Positions 25,456-34,641 of a DNA stretch of 64,000 nucleotides are shown here, piece by piece. This DNA comes from DATGMS01 sp040905145 (GTDB lineage: Bacteria > Bacteroidota > Bacteroidia > Cytophagales > Cyclobacteriaceae). The number at the start of each line of letters is the position of its first letter. The stretch's first letter is position 1. The position numbers and the translations under genes were made by a program. The notes below the pieces were generated by a model. The model was not told where the DNA came from and searched no databases. It saw only the letters and a program-made list of their open reading frames with translations. The stretch is from the NCBI GenBank assembly GCA_040905145.1, contig JBBDSC010000197.1, forward strand, positions 20,483-84,482, written 5' to 3'.

Positions 25456-26341
25456 GGTATGCTTTTATTTTTTGGTGAAAAGTTGCGGTATTGATTTTCT
25501 CTAGGTTATCGCATGCCTGTTGTACATCTTCTGCCGGCCTATCGGCATAGATGATCAGCTCAATTTTTCTGAAATCCTGCAATATTTCAGGCATTTCCAG
25601 ATAGATGGCGGTCTCCGTGGCCGTCCATTCTTTAAATGGTTTGTTGGTCAGCGCTTCCATGCGGCTTTTCCATAAGCCGAGAAGTTCATCAGCAGCCTCT
25701 AGTGAAGGATTGGTGATAAATGCCGTTTTGACCTTGTCCCATCGTGTCAGGAATTTTTTCTGCTTTTTCTTTTCCAGGTAAATAAGCCAGCTTATCTTGG
25801 CTTTCTTGCCAAAGATCAAAAACAGCAACAGGCTGGAGATGAAAACAAGGGAGAGGCCAATGATTAAATAAGGATAGTTGAAATCCTTCTTTATGGGCTG
25901 GTACCGATTGGTTTCCTTGAAGGCCAATTCATCCGGCATTTCATCGATAGTCAATTTTAGATGAAGAAGGCCTTCCTCAGGCAGATGGCTAATGCTGTCG
26001 TATCTTAATATTTCAAAAACGGGAAGCTTATATTTTTTAATGGGATCAAGTGAAAAATTGGAAAGATAATAAATGGCACTGTCCAAGGTGAGACTGTCTT
26101 CGGTAAAGGAAGTGAAGGTTTCTTTACCCAGATATTCCATGCTTCCAAACTGGAAGGTAGAGTCGGGGAACAATACATTTATCTCCGGTGGATAAGTGGC
26201 TTTGAGAACATAGCCTACTTTTTCTCCCAGCATCGCAGAGTCCTGAAGGAAATAGCCCTCCACTTTAAGCTCCTGAGCCTGGGCAAAATGACTTACGACC
26301 AATAATAAAAAGCTATAAATAAATCCTTTGATATTACCCAC
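25442..26341 (-). CDS. Bat operon membrane protein of BatD/DUF4381-like position
   Basis: 299 residues: signal peptide (1-22), a periplasmic beta-rich part (about 23-160), one TM (about 173-192, PYLIIGLSLVFISSLLLFLIFG), then a cytoplasmic basic and helical tail (about 195-299). Located between DUF58 and VWA genes with overlaps at both ends (8 and 14 nt), the fixed place of the small membrane component in MoxR/Bat operons. Sequence itself is poorly conserved, so the name rests mainly on context. Confidence 0.7.
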   Translation of the reverse strand: MGNIKGFIYSFLLLVVSHFAQAQELKVEGYFLQDSAMLGEKVGYVLKATYPPEINVLFPDSTFQFGSMEYLGKETFTSFTEDSLTLDSAIYYLSNFSLDPIKKYKLPVFEILRYDSISHLPEEGLLHLKLTIDEMPDELAFKETNRYQPIKKDFNYPYLIIGLSLVFISSLLLFLIFGKKAKISWLIYLEKKKQKKFLTRWDKVKTAFITNPSLEAADELLGLWKSRMEALTNKPFKEWTATETAIYLEMPEILQDFRKIELIIYADRPAEDVQQACDNLEKINTATFHQKIKAYHEHE

Positions 26342-27212
26342 GTTTCATGGTTTTGTTTCTGTATTTAAATAATTCTATCAAGGGTAGGACGATGTCCTGC
26401 TTGGTATCGATGGGAAGGTAATTGATTTGGTTCTTTTTACATATTTCTTTAAGGGAGGCTCTTTCAGCCGTGAAGGTTTGGGATATTTTTTTCGAAAAAC
26501 TTCCGAAAGCGGTATTTACCCAGGTGGTCTTACCCTCTTCTTTATCATATACTGGGATAATCCCCAAAGAAGGCAGGGCCGACTCCCGGGGATCTGTTAA
26601 TTGAATGGCTACAAGATCATGCTTTTCTGCCAATGCTTTAAAAGGCCTTTTGTAATCCTCATCTATAAAATCCGAGATAACGATAATGATGCTCCTCTTT
26701 TTGATAAGGTTCAGCGAAAAGGTAAACATCTCCCCCAGGTCGGTCTTATAGGATTTATTTACATGATTGAATATTCCCTTAATTATTTTCACCCCTTGTT
26801 TGGGACCTTTTCCCGGAAGGATTACTTTTTCTTTTTCATCGGAAAAAGAAAGGAGGGCAACTTGGCTGCCTTCATGGATTGCCGCCAAAGTTAATACACC
26901 CGCAACTTCTTTTCCCAGATCGATTTTTTTCCTTCCCGCATCACCGATATCCTGTGACCCACTGATGTCAAGAAGAAAATATACCGACTGATCTTTGTCC
27001 TCTTTGAAAGTTTTTACAAAAGTCCCATGCCCTTTGGCCGAAACTTTCCATTCTATGGTGCGGACATCGTCTCCGTATTGGTAGGGCCTTAAATCGTCAA
27101 ATTCCAATCCTGCCCCTTTAAAAATGGACTGATAATCCCCCTGAAGGTGATTATTGGCCACTTTTCTGATCATGATCTCGTATTTTCTAAGTTTTTTAAG
27201 GAGTTGATTCAT
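26334..27212 (-). CDS. DUF58 domain-containing protein
   Basis: 292 residues with the DUF58 core: GAGLEFDDLRPYQYGDDVRTIEWKVSAKG (about 34-62) and a VWA-like domain with LLDISGSQD and ISDFIDED. In Bat/MoxR systems this cytoplasmic protein works with the MoxR AAA+ ATPase and the VWA membrane proteins. It is the first gene of the operon here; the moxR gene that usually precedes it is not present, since the upstream neighbour is divergent. Confidence 0.9.
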   Translation of the reverse strand: MNQLLKKLRKYEIMIRKVANNHLQGDYQSIFKGAGLEFDDLRPYQYGDDVRTIEWKVSAKGHGTFVKTFKEDKDQSVYFLLDISGSQDIGDAGRKKIDLGKEVAGVLTLAAIHEGSQVALLSFSDEKEKVILPGKGPKQGVKIIKGIFNHVNKSYKTDLGEMFTFSLNLIKKRSIIIVISDFIDEDYKRPFKALAEKHDLVAIQLTDPRESALPSLGIIPVYDKEEGKTTWVNTAFGSFSKKISQTFTAERASLKEICKKNQINYLPIDTKQDIVLPLIELFKYRNKTMKRG

Positions 27213-27307
27213 TAGTCAGTTCTTTCCAAAGGGCTAATTTAGTGGACTCAGTTGAATAATAAAACGAGTTACTGATTACTTGTTGCCTAAATTTCACTGG
27301 AAATGGG

Positions 27308-27315
27308 TAATTTTG
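27308..27315 (+). promoter_or_regulatory. -7 promoter element giving a near-leaderless transcript
   Basis: Exact TAnnTTTG (TAATTTTG) ending only 4 nt before the GTG start at 27320. Transcription would begin at or next to the start codon. Confidence 0.55.
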
Positions 27316-27319
27316 CAGG

Positions 27320-27658
27320 GTGAAAAAGATAATCATTATAGTTTTGGCCGTTTCTTTTGGCTATTCATGTTCCTCTGACTCCAAGCCAAAAGGCATTTTG
27401 TCCGAGGATAAAATGGTGGAGGTTCTAGTGGATATCCATATGGCTGAAGGAATGGCAAGTTCCTTGTCTATTCCTTTTGATTCTTCTAAAAAGATATACC
27501 CTCTTTTAGAAAAGGAGGTTTTCCGTAAACATCAAATAGCCGACAGTGTTTATATGGAAAGTTTTCAATATTACCTGAGAGATTCGAGAAAAATGGAGAG
27601 CATCTATGCAAGGACAATCGACTCGTTGGCGCTTAAAGAAAAGATAGGAGATCAATAA
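27320..27658 (+). CDS. DUF4296 family lipoprotein (GTG start)
   Basis: 112 residues starting with GTG. Signal peptide with lipobox (IIIIVLAVSFGYSC, Cys17), then a helical domain with the DUF4296 pattern (ILSEDKMVEVLVDIHMAEG and HQIADSVYMESFQYYLRDSRKMESIYARTIDSL). Membrane-anchored, function unknown. The start is fixed by the signal peptide beginning right at the GTG and by the promoter 4 nt upstream. MutS2 follows after 3 nt, so the genes are co-transcribed. Confidence 0.8.
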   Translation: MKKIIIIVLAVSFGYSCSSDSKPKGILSEDKMVEVLVDIHMAEGMASSLSIPFDSSKKIYPLLEKEVFRKHQIADSVYMESFQYYLRDSRKMESIYARTIDSLALKEKIGDQ

Positions 27659-27661
27659 ATT

Positions 27662-30046
27662 ATGTTATATCCGGTCAATCTTGAGAGCAAGATTAATTTT
27701 GATAAGATCAAAGATTTAATAAAAGTTGAATGCAGTAGTACTTTAGGGACTGATTTTGTAAGCAAGATCTTCTTTGTAAAAGATATCAAATTAGTCAACC
27801 GCCTTTTGGACCAAACAGAAGAGTTCAGGAAAATTATCCTTTCGGGTGAAATCTTCCCTGCTTCCAATTTCCTCAATATCCACCCTTATCTGAACAAAGC
27901 AAGGGTGGAAGGTACCTACCTATATGAGGATGAGTTTCATGAAATAAGATTGTCGCTGGTCACTTTAAAAGGCTGTGTAGACTTTTTCAATAAATTTCAG
28001 GAGGATTACCCACAGTTGTTTCAGCTATTGGGCATGGTTTCATTGGATGACACTTTGCTCAGGGCTATTGAAAGGATACTTGATGATAAAGGAAAGATAA
28101 AGAACAATGCCACCAAGGAGCTTGCCCTTATCCGTACGCAAATGATTTACGAGGAGAGCAGGTTAAGAAAAGTGTTGGACAGCATATTCAGATCAGCAAA
28201 AGCCAAAGGATACACTCCGGATGATGCTTCGATCACTATCCGGGGGGGCAGAATGGTCATGCCTGTCCTGGCAGAGAACAAGCGCAAGATCAAGGGTTTT
28301 ATCCATGATGAATCCGCAACAGGCCAAACGGTTTTTATGGAACCCGCGGAGGTATTGGATATTAATAATGAGCTTAAAGAGTTGGAGTATATGGAGCGAA
28401 GGGAGGTTCAGAAAATACTCACGCAGCTTACCGATACCCTGAGGACATTTGATCCTGAGCTTCGCCAGGCTTTTCATTTCTTGGGATCGGTTGATTTTAT
28501 CCGGGCCAAGGCCAAGTTTGCTTTAAAAATTAAGGCCAACAGGCCCATTATAGAGAAAACAAAAGGCATTGAATGGATCAATGCCCGCCATCCGCTTTTG
28601 GAGATGGCACTGAAGCAACAGCAAAAAGAAATTGTTCCGTTAGAGGTAAGTCTAGACCATAATAAAAGGCTTTTGGTAATTTCCGGACCCAATGCAGGAG
28701 GGAAATCTGTGACTTTGAAAACAGTTGCCCTTCTTCAATACATGGTGCAGTGTGGACTGCTTATTCCCGTGGAGCCCCATTCTAAATGCAGCCTTTTTGA
28801 CAATTTCTTTATTGATATCGGGGATGAGCAGAACATTGAAAATGACCTGAGTACCTATAGCTCTCACTTGATGAGCATGAAATATTTCACACAGTTTGCG
28901 GATAAAAAAACAATTTTTTTTATTGATGAATTTGGAACAGGAACGGAACCGCAATTTGGGGGAGCCATAGCAGAAGCCATACTGATCGCTTTAAATAAAT
29001 CAGGGGCTTACGGTATCATCACTACTCATTACGGTAACCTAAAGCAAATTGCCGCAAAAAGCCAGGGGATGGTCAATGGGGCCATGCGCTACGACGTGGA
29101 TCAATTGGAACCGCTTTACCAGCTTGAAATCGGGAAGCCTGGAAGTTCCTTTGCTTTGGAAATTGCCACAAAAATTGGAATTTCAAAGGAGATCATAGCT
29201 TATGCCAAAGAACAAATCGGTGAAGAACGGGTGAGGTATGATAAATTGCTGAACAAGCTCGAGTCTGAAAAAAACAAATATGAACAGGTGTTGTTGGAAA
29301 CCCAAAGGAAGGACCGGCTACTTGGGACCAGGCTTCAGGAGTACAATGATTTGAAGACAACCATAGAGGCCAATAAAAAAGAGTTGATCCAACAGGCAAA
29401 AGTACAGGCAAAGGGTATATTGGATGAGGCCAATAGGAAAATAGAAGAAACCATACGCACGATCAAAGAAAATCAGGCGGACAAGAAGACGACTCAAAAG
29501 GCCAGAAAAGAACTTGAAGAGATGAAAGGAGCCTTCAAACCCGATAAACCCCGGGTGCGGCAACCCGAAATAAAAGTAGTGGAAGGGGAGATCAAACCGG
29601 GCGATTACGTTCGGTTAAAAGATAGTGGTACCATGGCGGAAGTCATTTCCATCAAAAGCAATGATGTGGAGATCAGCATAGGGGAGCTGAAATCCAACGT
29701 GAAGTTAAATAGGCTCGAAAAGATTTCCAATACTGCGCTAAAGAAAGAGAAAAAAGCCATTGGACGAAGAACAGGTTATGATACCCATTCCAAAATGGCG
29801 GACTTCTCGCCCAATCTTGATATTAGGGGAAAGCGGGGGGAAGAGATATTGCCCTTAATCCAGAATTTTATCGATGATGGTCATATGCTGGGGCTAAATG
29901 ACCTGAGGGTAGTCCATGGCAAGGGGGATGGAATTCTCCGGGAAGTAACTAGAAATCTCTTGCAGGGGATGTCCAGCGTGGCCAAATACCAGGACGAACA
30001 TGTGGACAGAGGTGGATCAGGGGTTACTTTAGTCACATTACGGTAA
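27662..30046 (+). CDS. mutS2: Endonuclease MutS2
   Basis: 794 residues with the MutS2 layout: MutS core/lever and clamp (about 1-320), ATPase with Walker A GPNAGGKS (342-349), Walker B FIDEFGTGTEP and the conserved ITTHYGNLK, a long coiled coil (about 515-620), a KOW-like linker, and a C-terminal Smr nuclease domain with LDIRG and HGKGDG. It lacks the MutS mismatch-recognition domain. MutS2 acts on recombination intermediates or collided ribosomes. Co-transcribed with the DUF4296 lipoprotein. Confidence 0.96.
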   Translation: MLYPVNLESKINFDKIKDLIKVECSSTLGTDFVSKIFFVKDIKLVNRLLDQTEEFRKIILSGEIFPASNFLNIHPYLNKARVEGTYLYEDEFHEIRLSLVTLKGCVDFFNKFQEDYPQLFQLLGMVSLDDTLLRAIERILDDKGKIKNNATKELALIRTQMIYEESRLRKVLDSIFRSAKAKGYTPDDASITIRGGRMVMPVLAENKRKIKGFIHDESATGQTVFMEPAEVLDINNELKELEYMERREVQKILTQLTDTLRTFDPELRQAFHFLGSVDFIRAKAKFALKIKANRPIIEKTKGIEWINARHPLLEMALKQQQKEIVPLEVSLDHNKRLLVISGPNAGGKSVTLKTVALLQYMVQCGLLIPVEPHSKCSLFDNFFIDIGDEQNIENDLSTYSSHLMSMKYFTQFADKKTIFFIDEFGTGTEPQFGGAIAEAILIALNKSGAYGIITTHYGNLKQIAAKSQGMVNGAMRYDVDQLEPLYQLEIGKPGSSFALEIATKIGISKEIIAYAKEQIGEERVRYDKLLNKLESEKNKYEQVLLETQRKDRLLGTRLQEYNDLKTTIEANKKELIQQAKVQAKGILDEANRKIEETIRTIKENQADKKTTQKARKELEEMKGAFKPDKPRVRQPEIKVVEGEIKPGDYVRLKDSGTMAEVISIKSNDVEISIGELKSNVKLNRLEKISNTALKKEKKAIGRRTGYDTHSKMADFSPNLDIRGKRGEEILPLIQNFIDDGHMLGLNDLRVVHGKGDGILREVTRNLLQGMSSVAKYQDEHVDRGGSGVTLVTLR

Positions 30047-30050
30047 AAGT

Positions 30051-30165
30051 ATTAACCACAGAAGACCACAGAGTCACACAAAGTTTTTATCAAGGTTTAA
30101 CCACAGATAGGCACAGATTAACACAGAGAAGAAATAAGGCTTTGTACCTTCTTTGTGGTTATTAT
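30051..30165. repeat. ACCACAGA-type intergenic repeat
   Basis: Two diverged direct copies of about 31 nt (from 30053 and 30097) share TAACCACAGA, CACAGA and ACACA blocks. A partial inverted copy (CTTTGTGGTTA) follows at about 30151. No coding potential. Repeats of this kind occur between genes in several bacteria. Confidence 0.55.
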
Positions 30166-30217
30166 AATCTCCACAATCCCGGGAATAAAATATTAATTTA
30201 TAAATCTTTATTCCATT

Positions 30218-30700
30218 TCAATTCTTGACCAATTCAAAAACATAAGAACCTGCCAGTGCGTTGATCCGGCCATTTGCAGGCACAGGGACAGTAAACATTA
30301 ATATTAGCTTATCGTCTGTTCTGGTAAATGATATTTCTTTGCCTGCGGCGGGTTGTGTACCTGTCAGCTGTATTTTATCAAAGTTGTTCCCGGCAAAAGA
30401 CCAATTTCCATTTTGATCAAAAAGAGGATTAGAGGTTGTCGTATAGGTTTTGTTGGTTTCCCCTGTAGCCAATCTTAATTCAAACTCTGAATAGGTGTCG
30501 GCGGCTGATTGGCCATCTTTGGTTACCGACCCGCCATTGGCTACTACCCAGTTGATATTGGAACTTCCGGTAAGTGCTTCAATGGCCATTTGTTCATCAG
30601 TTTTTTCCTTATCGGGATCAGGACTATCATCTCCACCACAGGAAACCAGGAGTGGACCTACAGAAAGGAGAAAAAGAAGGTAGAGTAGTAATTTTTGCAT
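30218..30700 (-). CDS. Hypothetical lipoprotein
   Basis: 160 residues. Lipoprotein signal with LLVSC and Cys21 followed by a GGDDSPDPD linker, which favours surface or outer membrane export in this phylum. The rest is a small beta-rich domain (GSSNINWVVANGGSVTKDGQSA, ending GSYVFELVKN). I do not recognise a named family. It is last in the direction of the lipid A operon but separated from the ABC ATPase gene by 45 nt with its own start. Confidence 0.75.
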   Translation of the reverse strand: MQKLLLYLLFLLSVGPLLVSCGGDDSPDPDKEKTDEQMAIEALTGSSNINWVVANGGSVTKDGQSAADTYSEFELRLATGETNKTYTTTSNPLFDQNGNWSFAGNNFDKIQLTGTQPAAGKEISFTRTDDKLILMFTVPVPANGRINALAGSYVFELVKN

Positions 30701-30745
30701 GGTTAAATAAAAAGAATATTTTAAAGTTAATCAACTTCTTAGCAA

Positions 30746-31381
30746 TCAAAGCAAAGATTTCGCCTTGTAATTTTCTATATGTAGAATTTGATCACAAAAA
30801 GAATATTCCCTTGGATCATTGGAACAAATAAAAATAGTTTTATCGGTCCCATAGTTTTGTATTAAATCCAGATACCAGGCTATTCCTTTTTGATCAAGAT
30901 TGGAAACCGGCTCATCCAACAACAGTAAGGGCACGTCTGAGAAAAAACATAATCCCAATTTCAGTCTTTGCTTCATTCCTGAAGAAAAATAAAGAATTTG
31001 TTTATTCAGGGACGTTTCCAAATACATGATTTTGGAAATTTCCTGGATGTCCAACCCACTGACTACATTTTTAAATTTGAAGTGGAAATCCAACAACTCC
31101 TTCAGCGTGTATTCTTCAGGCAGTTCCAGATAAGGGGCACTAATAGTCAGTAACTTATATATATCCGATTCCTGTACAGGCTTTTCATTGAATGAATAAG
31201 CCCCTTTTCCTTCAGTAAAGGGAATCTGGCCGGAAAGGCATTTTAAAAAAGTGGATTTCCCTGAACCATTACTCCCAGTTATGGCTATTTTTGCACGGGA
31301 AGGAATGTGGAGGCTTAGATTTTTGAATATCCACTCATATTGGTATCTTTTACCTGCTTCTGAAAGCTTGATTTCCAACAT
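30746..31381 (-). CDS. ABC transporter ATP-binding protein
   Basis: 211 residues: Walker A GSNGSGKS (about 36-43), a degenerate signature region FSSGMKQRLKLG, Walker B LLLLDEPVSNLD, and a D/H-loop region in which the usual switch histidine is replaced (FICSNDPREY). No permease gene is adjacent. It sits 3 nt after lpxA, as in many Bacteroidota, so a role in envelope transport is likely but unproven. Confidence 0.85.
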   Translation of the reverse strand: MLEIKLSEAGKRYQYEWIFKNLSLHIPSRAKIAITGSNGSGKSTFLKCLSGQIPFTEGKGAYSFNEKPVQESDIYKLLTISAPYLELPEEYTLKELLDFHFKFKNVVSGLDIQEISKIMYLETSLNKQILYFSSGMKQRLKLGLCFFSDVPLLLLDEPVSNLDQKGIAWYLDLIQNYGTDKTIFICSNDPREYSFCDQILHIENYKAKSLL

Positions 31382-31384
31382 TGG

Positions 31385-32164
31385 TTAATTAATATATCCT
31401 TTCATAAGGCCCCTTTCTGAGGATCTGATGAAATTCACAATTTCGTCTCTTTCTTTGGTAGCAGGAAGGTTTACTTCTATTTCCTCCAAAGCCCGGCTAT
31501 TGTTCAGGCTGTTGAGAAATAAATAACGGTAGACTTCCTGAATATGATTGATGGTATCACCGGAAAAGCCCCTTCTCCTTAATCCCAAAGAATTGACCCC
31601 TGCATAACTTAAGGGTTCCCTTGCCGCTTTAGTAAATGGGGGCACATCTTTTCTAACCAAGGAGCCGCCGGAGATCATCGAATGCATGCCTATTTTCACG
31701 AATTGGTGAATGGCACTGCTTCCTCCTACAAATGCCCACTCGTCTATCGAGACATGACCGGCCACTTGGACGGTATTGGCAATGATTACATTATTCCCTA
31801 TGGTGCAGTCGTGGGCAATGTGCACATATGCCATCAAAAGGCAAAAGTTACCGATCTTGGTGATTTTTTTATCAATGGTGCCCCTATTGATGGTGACACA
31901 TTCCCTGATGGTAGTGTTGTCCCCTATTTCAACTATAGATTCCTCACCATGAAATTTCAGATCCTGGGGGATGGCCGAAATTACTGCTCCGGGAAACACC
32001 TTACAGTTTTTACCAATCTTGGCTCCGGGATAAATGGTTACATTGGAACCTATCCAGGTACCTTCACCAATTTCAACATCTTCATGTATCGAAGTAAATG
32101 CTTCAATGGTGACATTTTCTCCAATCTTAGTATTTTCGTGTATTTCTGATAGTCTACTTATCAT
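31385..32164 (-). CDS. lpxA: Acyl-ACP--UDP-N-acetylglucosamine O-acyltransferase
   Basis: 259 residues: left-handed parallel beta-helix of hexapeptide repeats (about 1-185, for example IGENVTIEAF, IGEGTWIGSNV, IAHDCTIGNNV) with the catalytic-region histidine in YVHIAHDC, then the alpha-helical C-terminal domain. First step of lipid A synthesis. Its ATG overlaps the lpxC-fabZ stop by 4 nt. Confidence 0.96.
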   Translation of the reverse strand: MISRLSEIHENTKIGENVTIEAFTSIHEDVEIGEGTWIGSNVTIYPGAKIGKNCKVFPGAVISAIPQDLKFHGEESIVEIGDNTTIRECVTINRGTIDKKITKIGNFCLLMAYVHIAHDCTIGNNVIIANTVQVAGHVSIDEWAFVGGSSAIHQFVKIGMHSMISGGSLVRKDVPPFTKAAREPLSYAGVNSLGLRRRGFSGDTINHIQEVYRYLFLNSLNNSRALEEIEVNLPATKERDEIVNFIRSSERGLMKGYIN

Positions 32165-33555
32165 GCGTCTTTTCTTACAATACTGGCTGTCATGACAGCT
32201 TCACAAACTAAGGTATTTCCCACATAGGCCTCGCCTTTCATTTTGGCAATACCTCTTCTTATGGGGTATAATAATTCACACTTAAAAATGATAGTATCCC
32301 CTGGAAGAACCATTTTTCTGAATTTGCAATTTTCAATGCCAAGGAAGTAGGTCCAATAATTTTCCGGATCTTCCACAGAACTCAAAACTAAAATGCCGCC
32401 TGTCTGGGCCATAGCCTCTACTTGCAATACCCCGGGCATTACCGGGTTGTTAGGAAAATGTCCCATAAAGAACGGTTCATTAATAGTAACGTTCTTTACC
32501 CCAGCAACAACCGTTTCATCCAGGTAAATAATTTTATCCAGCAATTGGAAAGGGTACCTGTGAGGTAGAATATTACTGATTTGGTTGATGTCCAATACGG
32601 GGGGGAGTTTAGGGTCATAATGTGGGATATGACTTGGCCCGGCTTTTTCCATGGCCCGTTTTAATTTTTTGGCAAAGGCCACGTTAGCCGCATGGCCGGG
32701 CCTAGCCGCCAAGATCTGGGCTTTTAAGGGTCTTCCAACCAGAGCAAGATCGCCCACTACATCCAAAAGCTTATGTCTTGCAGGTTCATTTTTGTACCTT
32801 AATTCTACATTGTTCAAAATTCCTTCTTTGCGGACTTCTACTTTTGGTTTGTTGAACATTTTTGCAAGGTGCTCCAGCTCTTTTTCTTCCACTACCCTGT
32901 CCACCACCACAATCGCATTATTCAGGTCACCCCCTCTGATAAGGTTCTGGTTATAGAGCATCTCCAATTCGTGCAAAAAACAAAACGTCCGACAGGAAGC
33001 TATTTCATTTTTAAATTTACTGATATCCGTAATAGAGGCGTGTTGACTTCCCAAGACCGGTGAGTTATAATCCACCATTACTGTAATCCGGTAATCATCC
33101 AAAGGCAAGGCCGCCATCTCCACTTCCCTTTCCGCGTCCCTATAATGGATACTTTCAGGAACTTCAAAAAACCTTCTTAAGGCGTTCTGTTCTTCAAAGC
33201 CTGCATCTTCCAATATATTAATAAATTGGATGGAACTCCCATCCATGATGGGTGGTTCAGGCCCATCCAACTGGATAAGTACGTTGTCAACCTCCAATCC
33301 TACCAAGGCGGCGAGTACATGTTCAACTGTGAATACCCTGGCTCCGTTTTGCTCCAAGGTGGTACCTCTGGATACGTCCACAACATTGTCTACATCCGCA
33401 TCCACCAAAGGGTGGCTTTCCAGGTCTATTCTTTGAAATTTATATCCATGGTTTGGTGGTGCAGGTAAAAATGTCATTGTGGCTAATACCCCAGTATGTA
33501 ATCCTACACCGGAGACCGTAACTTGCTTTCCTATGGTATGTTGCTTTACTTTCAT
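32161..33555 (-). CDS. lpxC/fabZ: Bifunctional UDP-3-O-acyl-GlcNAc deacetylase / 3-hydroxyacyl-ACP dehydratase
   Basis: 464 residues, a natural fusion typical of Bacteroidota. LpxC part (about 1-305): zinc-site motifs VEHVLAAL and HKLLDVVGD. FabZ part (about 320-460): LPHRYPFQLLDKI and GHFPNNPVMPGVLQVEAMAQ with the hot-dog-fold catalytic histidine. It removes the acetyl group in lipid A synthesis and dehydrates 3-hydroxyacyl-ACP in fatty acid synthesis, linking the two pathways that share the hydroxyacyl pool. Both active sites appear intact. Confidence 0.97.
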   Translation of the reverse strand: MKVKQHTIGKQVTVSGVGLHTGVLATMTFLPAPPNHGYKFQRIDLESHPLVDADVDNVVDVSRGTTLEQNGARVFTVEHVLAALVGLEVDNVLIQLDGPEPPIMDGSSIQFINILEDAGFEEQNALRRFFEVPESIHYRDAEREVEMAALPLDDYRITVMVDYNSPVLGSQHASITDISKFKNEIASCRTFCFLHELEMLYNQNLIRGGDLNNAIVVVDRVVEEKELEHLAKMFNKPKVEVRKEGILNNVELRYKNEPARHKLLDVVGDLALVGRPLKAQILAARPGHAANVAFAKKLKRAMEKAGPSHIPHYDPKLPPVLDINQISNILPHRYPFQLLDKIIYLDETVVAGVKNVTINEPFFMGHFPNNPVMPGVLQVEAMAQTGGILVLSSVEDPENYWTYFLGIENCKFRKMVLPGDTIIFKCELLYPIRRGIAKMKGEAYVGNTLVCEAVMTASIVRKDA

Positions 33556-33601
33556 TAAATATTTTGTTTTTGCGCAGCAAACTTCTGTTTTGATGGCAAA
33601 T

Positions 33602-34624
33602 TTATTGTTTTTTTTCCAGTTCCTGCAATTTGTTTTGAAGCTCTGGCAATTTTTTAAATATGGAATAAGACTTTAAAAAATCCTTTGGGTCAAAACCCAT
33701 ATATCCAAAAATAGAAGTCCCGGATGTCTTCACGGATTTTGAAATCCCTGTATTTGCTCCTATTGTTGTATTATCGGCAATCTTTATATGGCCTACGATC
33801 CCCGCTTTACCTGCGATGATGCAGTTTTTCCCTATTTCCGTAGATCCGGATATGCCTGTTTGTGAGGCAACGACCGTATTTTCCCCTATTATAACATTGT
33901 GGGCAATTTGAACCAAATTGTCTATTTTCACGCCTTTTTTGATAATCGTTGATCCCATCGTGGCGCGGTCTATGGTACTATTGGCCCCAATACTCACATT
34001 GTCCTCAATGATCACGTTGCCCAGTTGTGGAATGTTCCTATAAGAACCATCCTGCTGAGGGGCAAACCCAAAGCCGTCAGCACCTATTATGGCCCCAGCG
34101 TGAATTTCACAATTATTGTTTATAATGCAATGACGGTAGATTTTTACCCCTGCATGGATAATACAATTGTCGCCGATTTCCACCTGATCCCCGATGGATG
34201 CATGGGCATGTATCTTTACATTATCGCCGATTTTGACATTCTTGCCGATATAAGAGAAAGCTGCCCGGAAGGCATTTGACCCTATTTCACTGTTTTCTCC
34301 CAAATAGGAAGGTTGCTCTATTCCGATCTTGTTTTCCTTTGTCAATTCTGAGTATGCCTCCAACAAACGGGTGAAACCGGTATAGGCATTTTCTACCCGG
34401 ATCAATGTGGTATTTACTTTTTTGCTTGGTTTGAAATCTTCAGAAACAATAACTGCGGTGCTTTTGGTGCCGTACAGATAAGGTTCATATTTTAAATTGG
34501 ATAAAAAACTAATTCCACCTTCCTCCCCTTCCTGGATTTTATCTAACCTGTTCACGATCTGAGAACCATCTCCTTCTACCTTTCCATCTAAAAGTTTAGC
34601 AATCTGATTAATGGTGAATTCCAT
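33602..34624 (-). CDS. lpxD: UDP-3-O-(3-hydroxyacyl)glucosamine N-acyltransferase
   Basis: 340 residues: N-terminal uridine-binding domain (about 1-100, ending before IEQPSYLGENSEIG), a beta-helix of hexapeptide repeats (about 100-310) with the catalytic-region NLVQIAHNVIIGE, and a C-terminal coiled coil (PELQNKLQELEKK). Third step in lipid A synthesis. Lies between the HD protein and lpxC-fabZ in the same operon. Confidence 0.95.
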   Translation of the reverse strand: MEFTINQIAKLLDGKVEGDGSQIVNRLDKIQEGEEGGISFLSNLKYEPYLYGTKSTAVIVSEDFKPSKKVNTTLIRVENAYTGFTRLLEAYSELTKENKIGIEQPSYLGENSEIGSNAFRAAFSYIGKNVKIGDNVKIHAHASIGDQVEIGDNCIIHAGVKIYRHCIINNNCEIHAGAIIGADGFGFAPQQDGSYRNIPQLGNVIIEDNVSIGANSTIDRATMGSTIIKKGVKIDNLVQIAHNVIIGENTVVASQTGISGSTEIGKNCIIAGKAGIVGHIKIADNTTIGANTGISKSVKTSGTSIFGYMGFDPKDFLKSYSIFKKLPELQNKLQELEKKQ

Positions 34625-34641
34625 GCAGTTTTAAATTAAGG

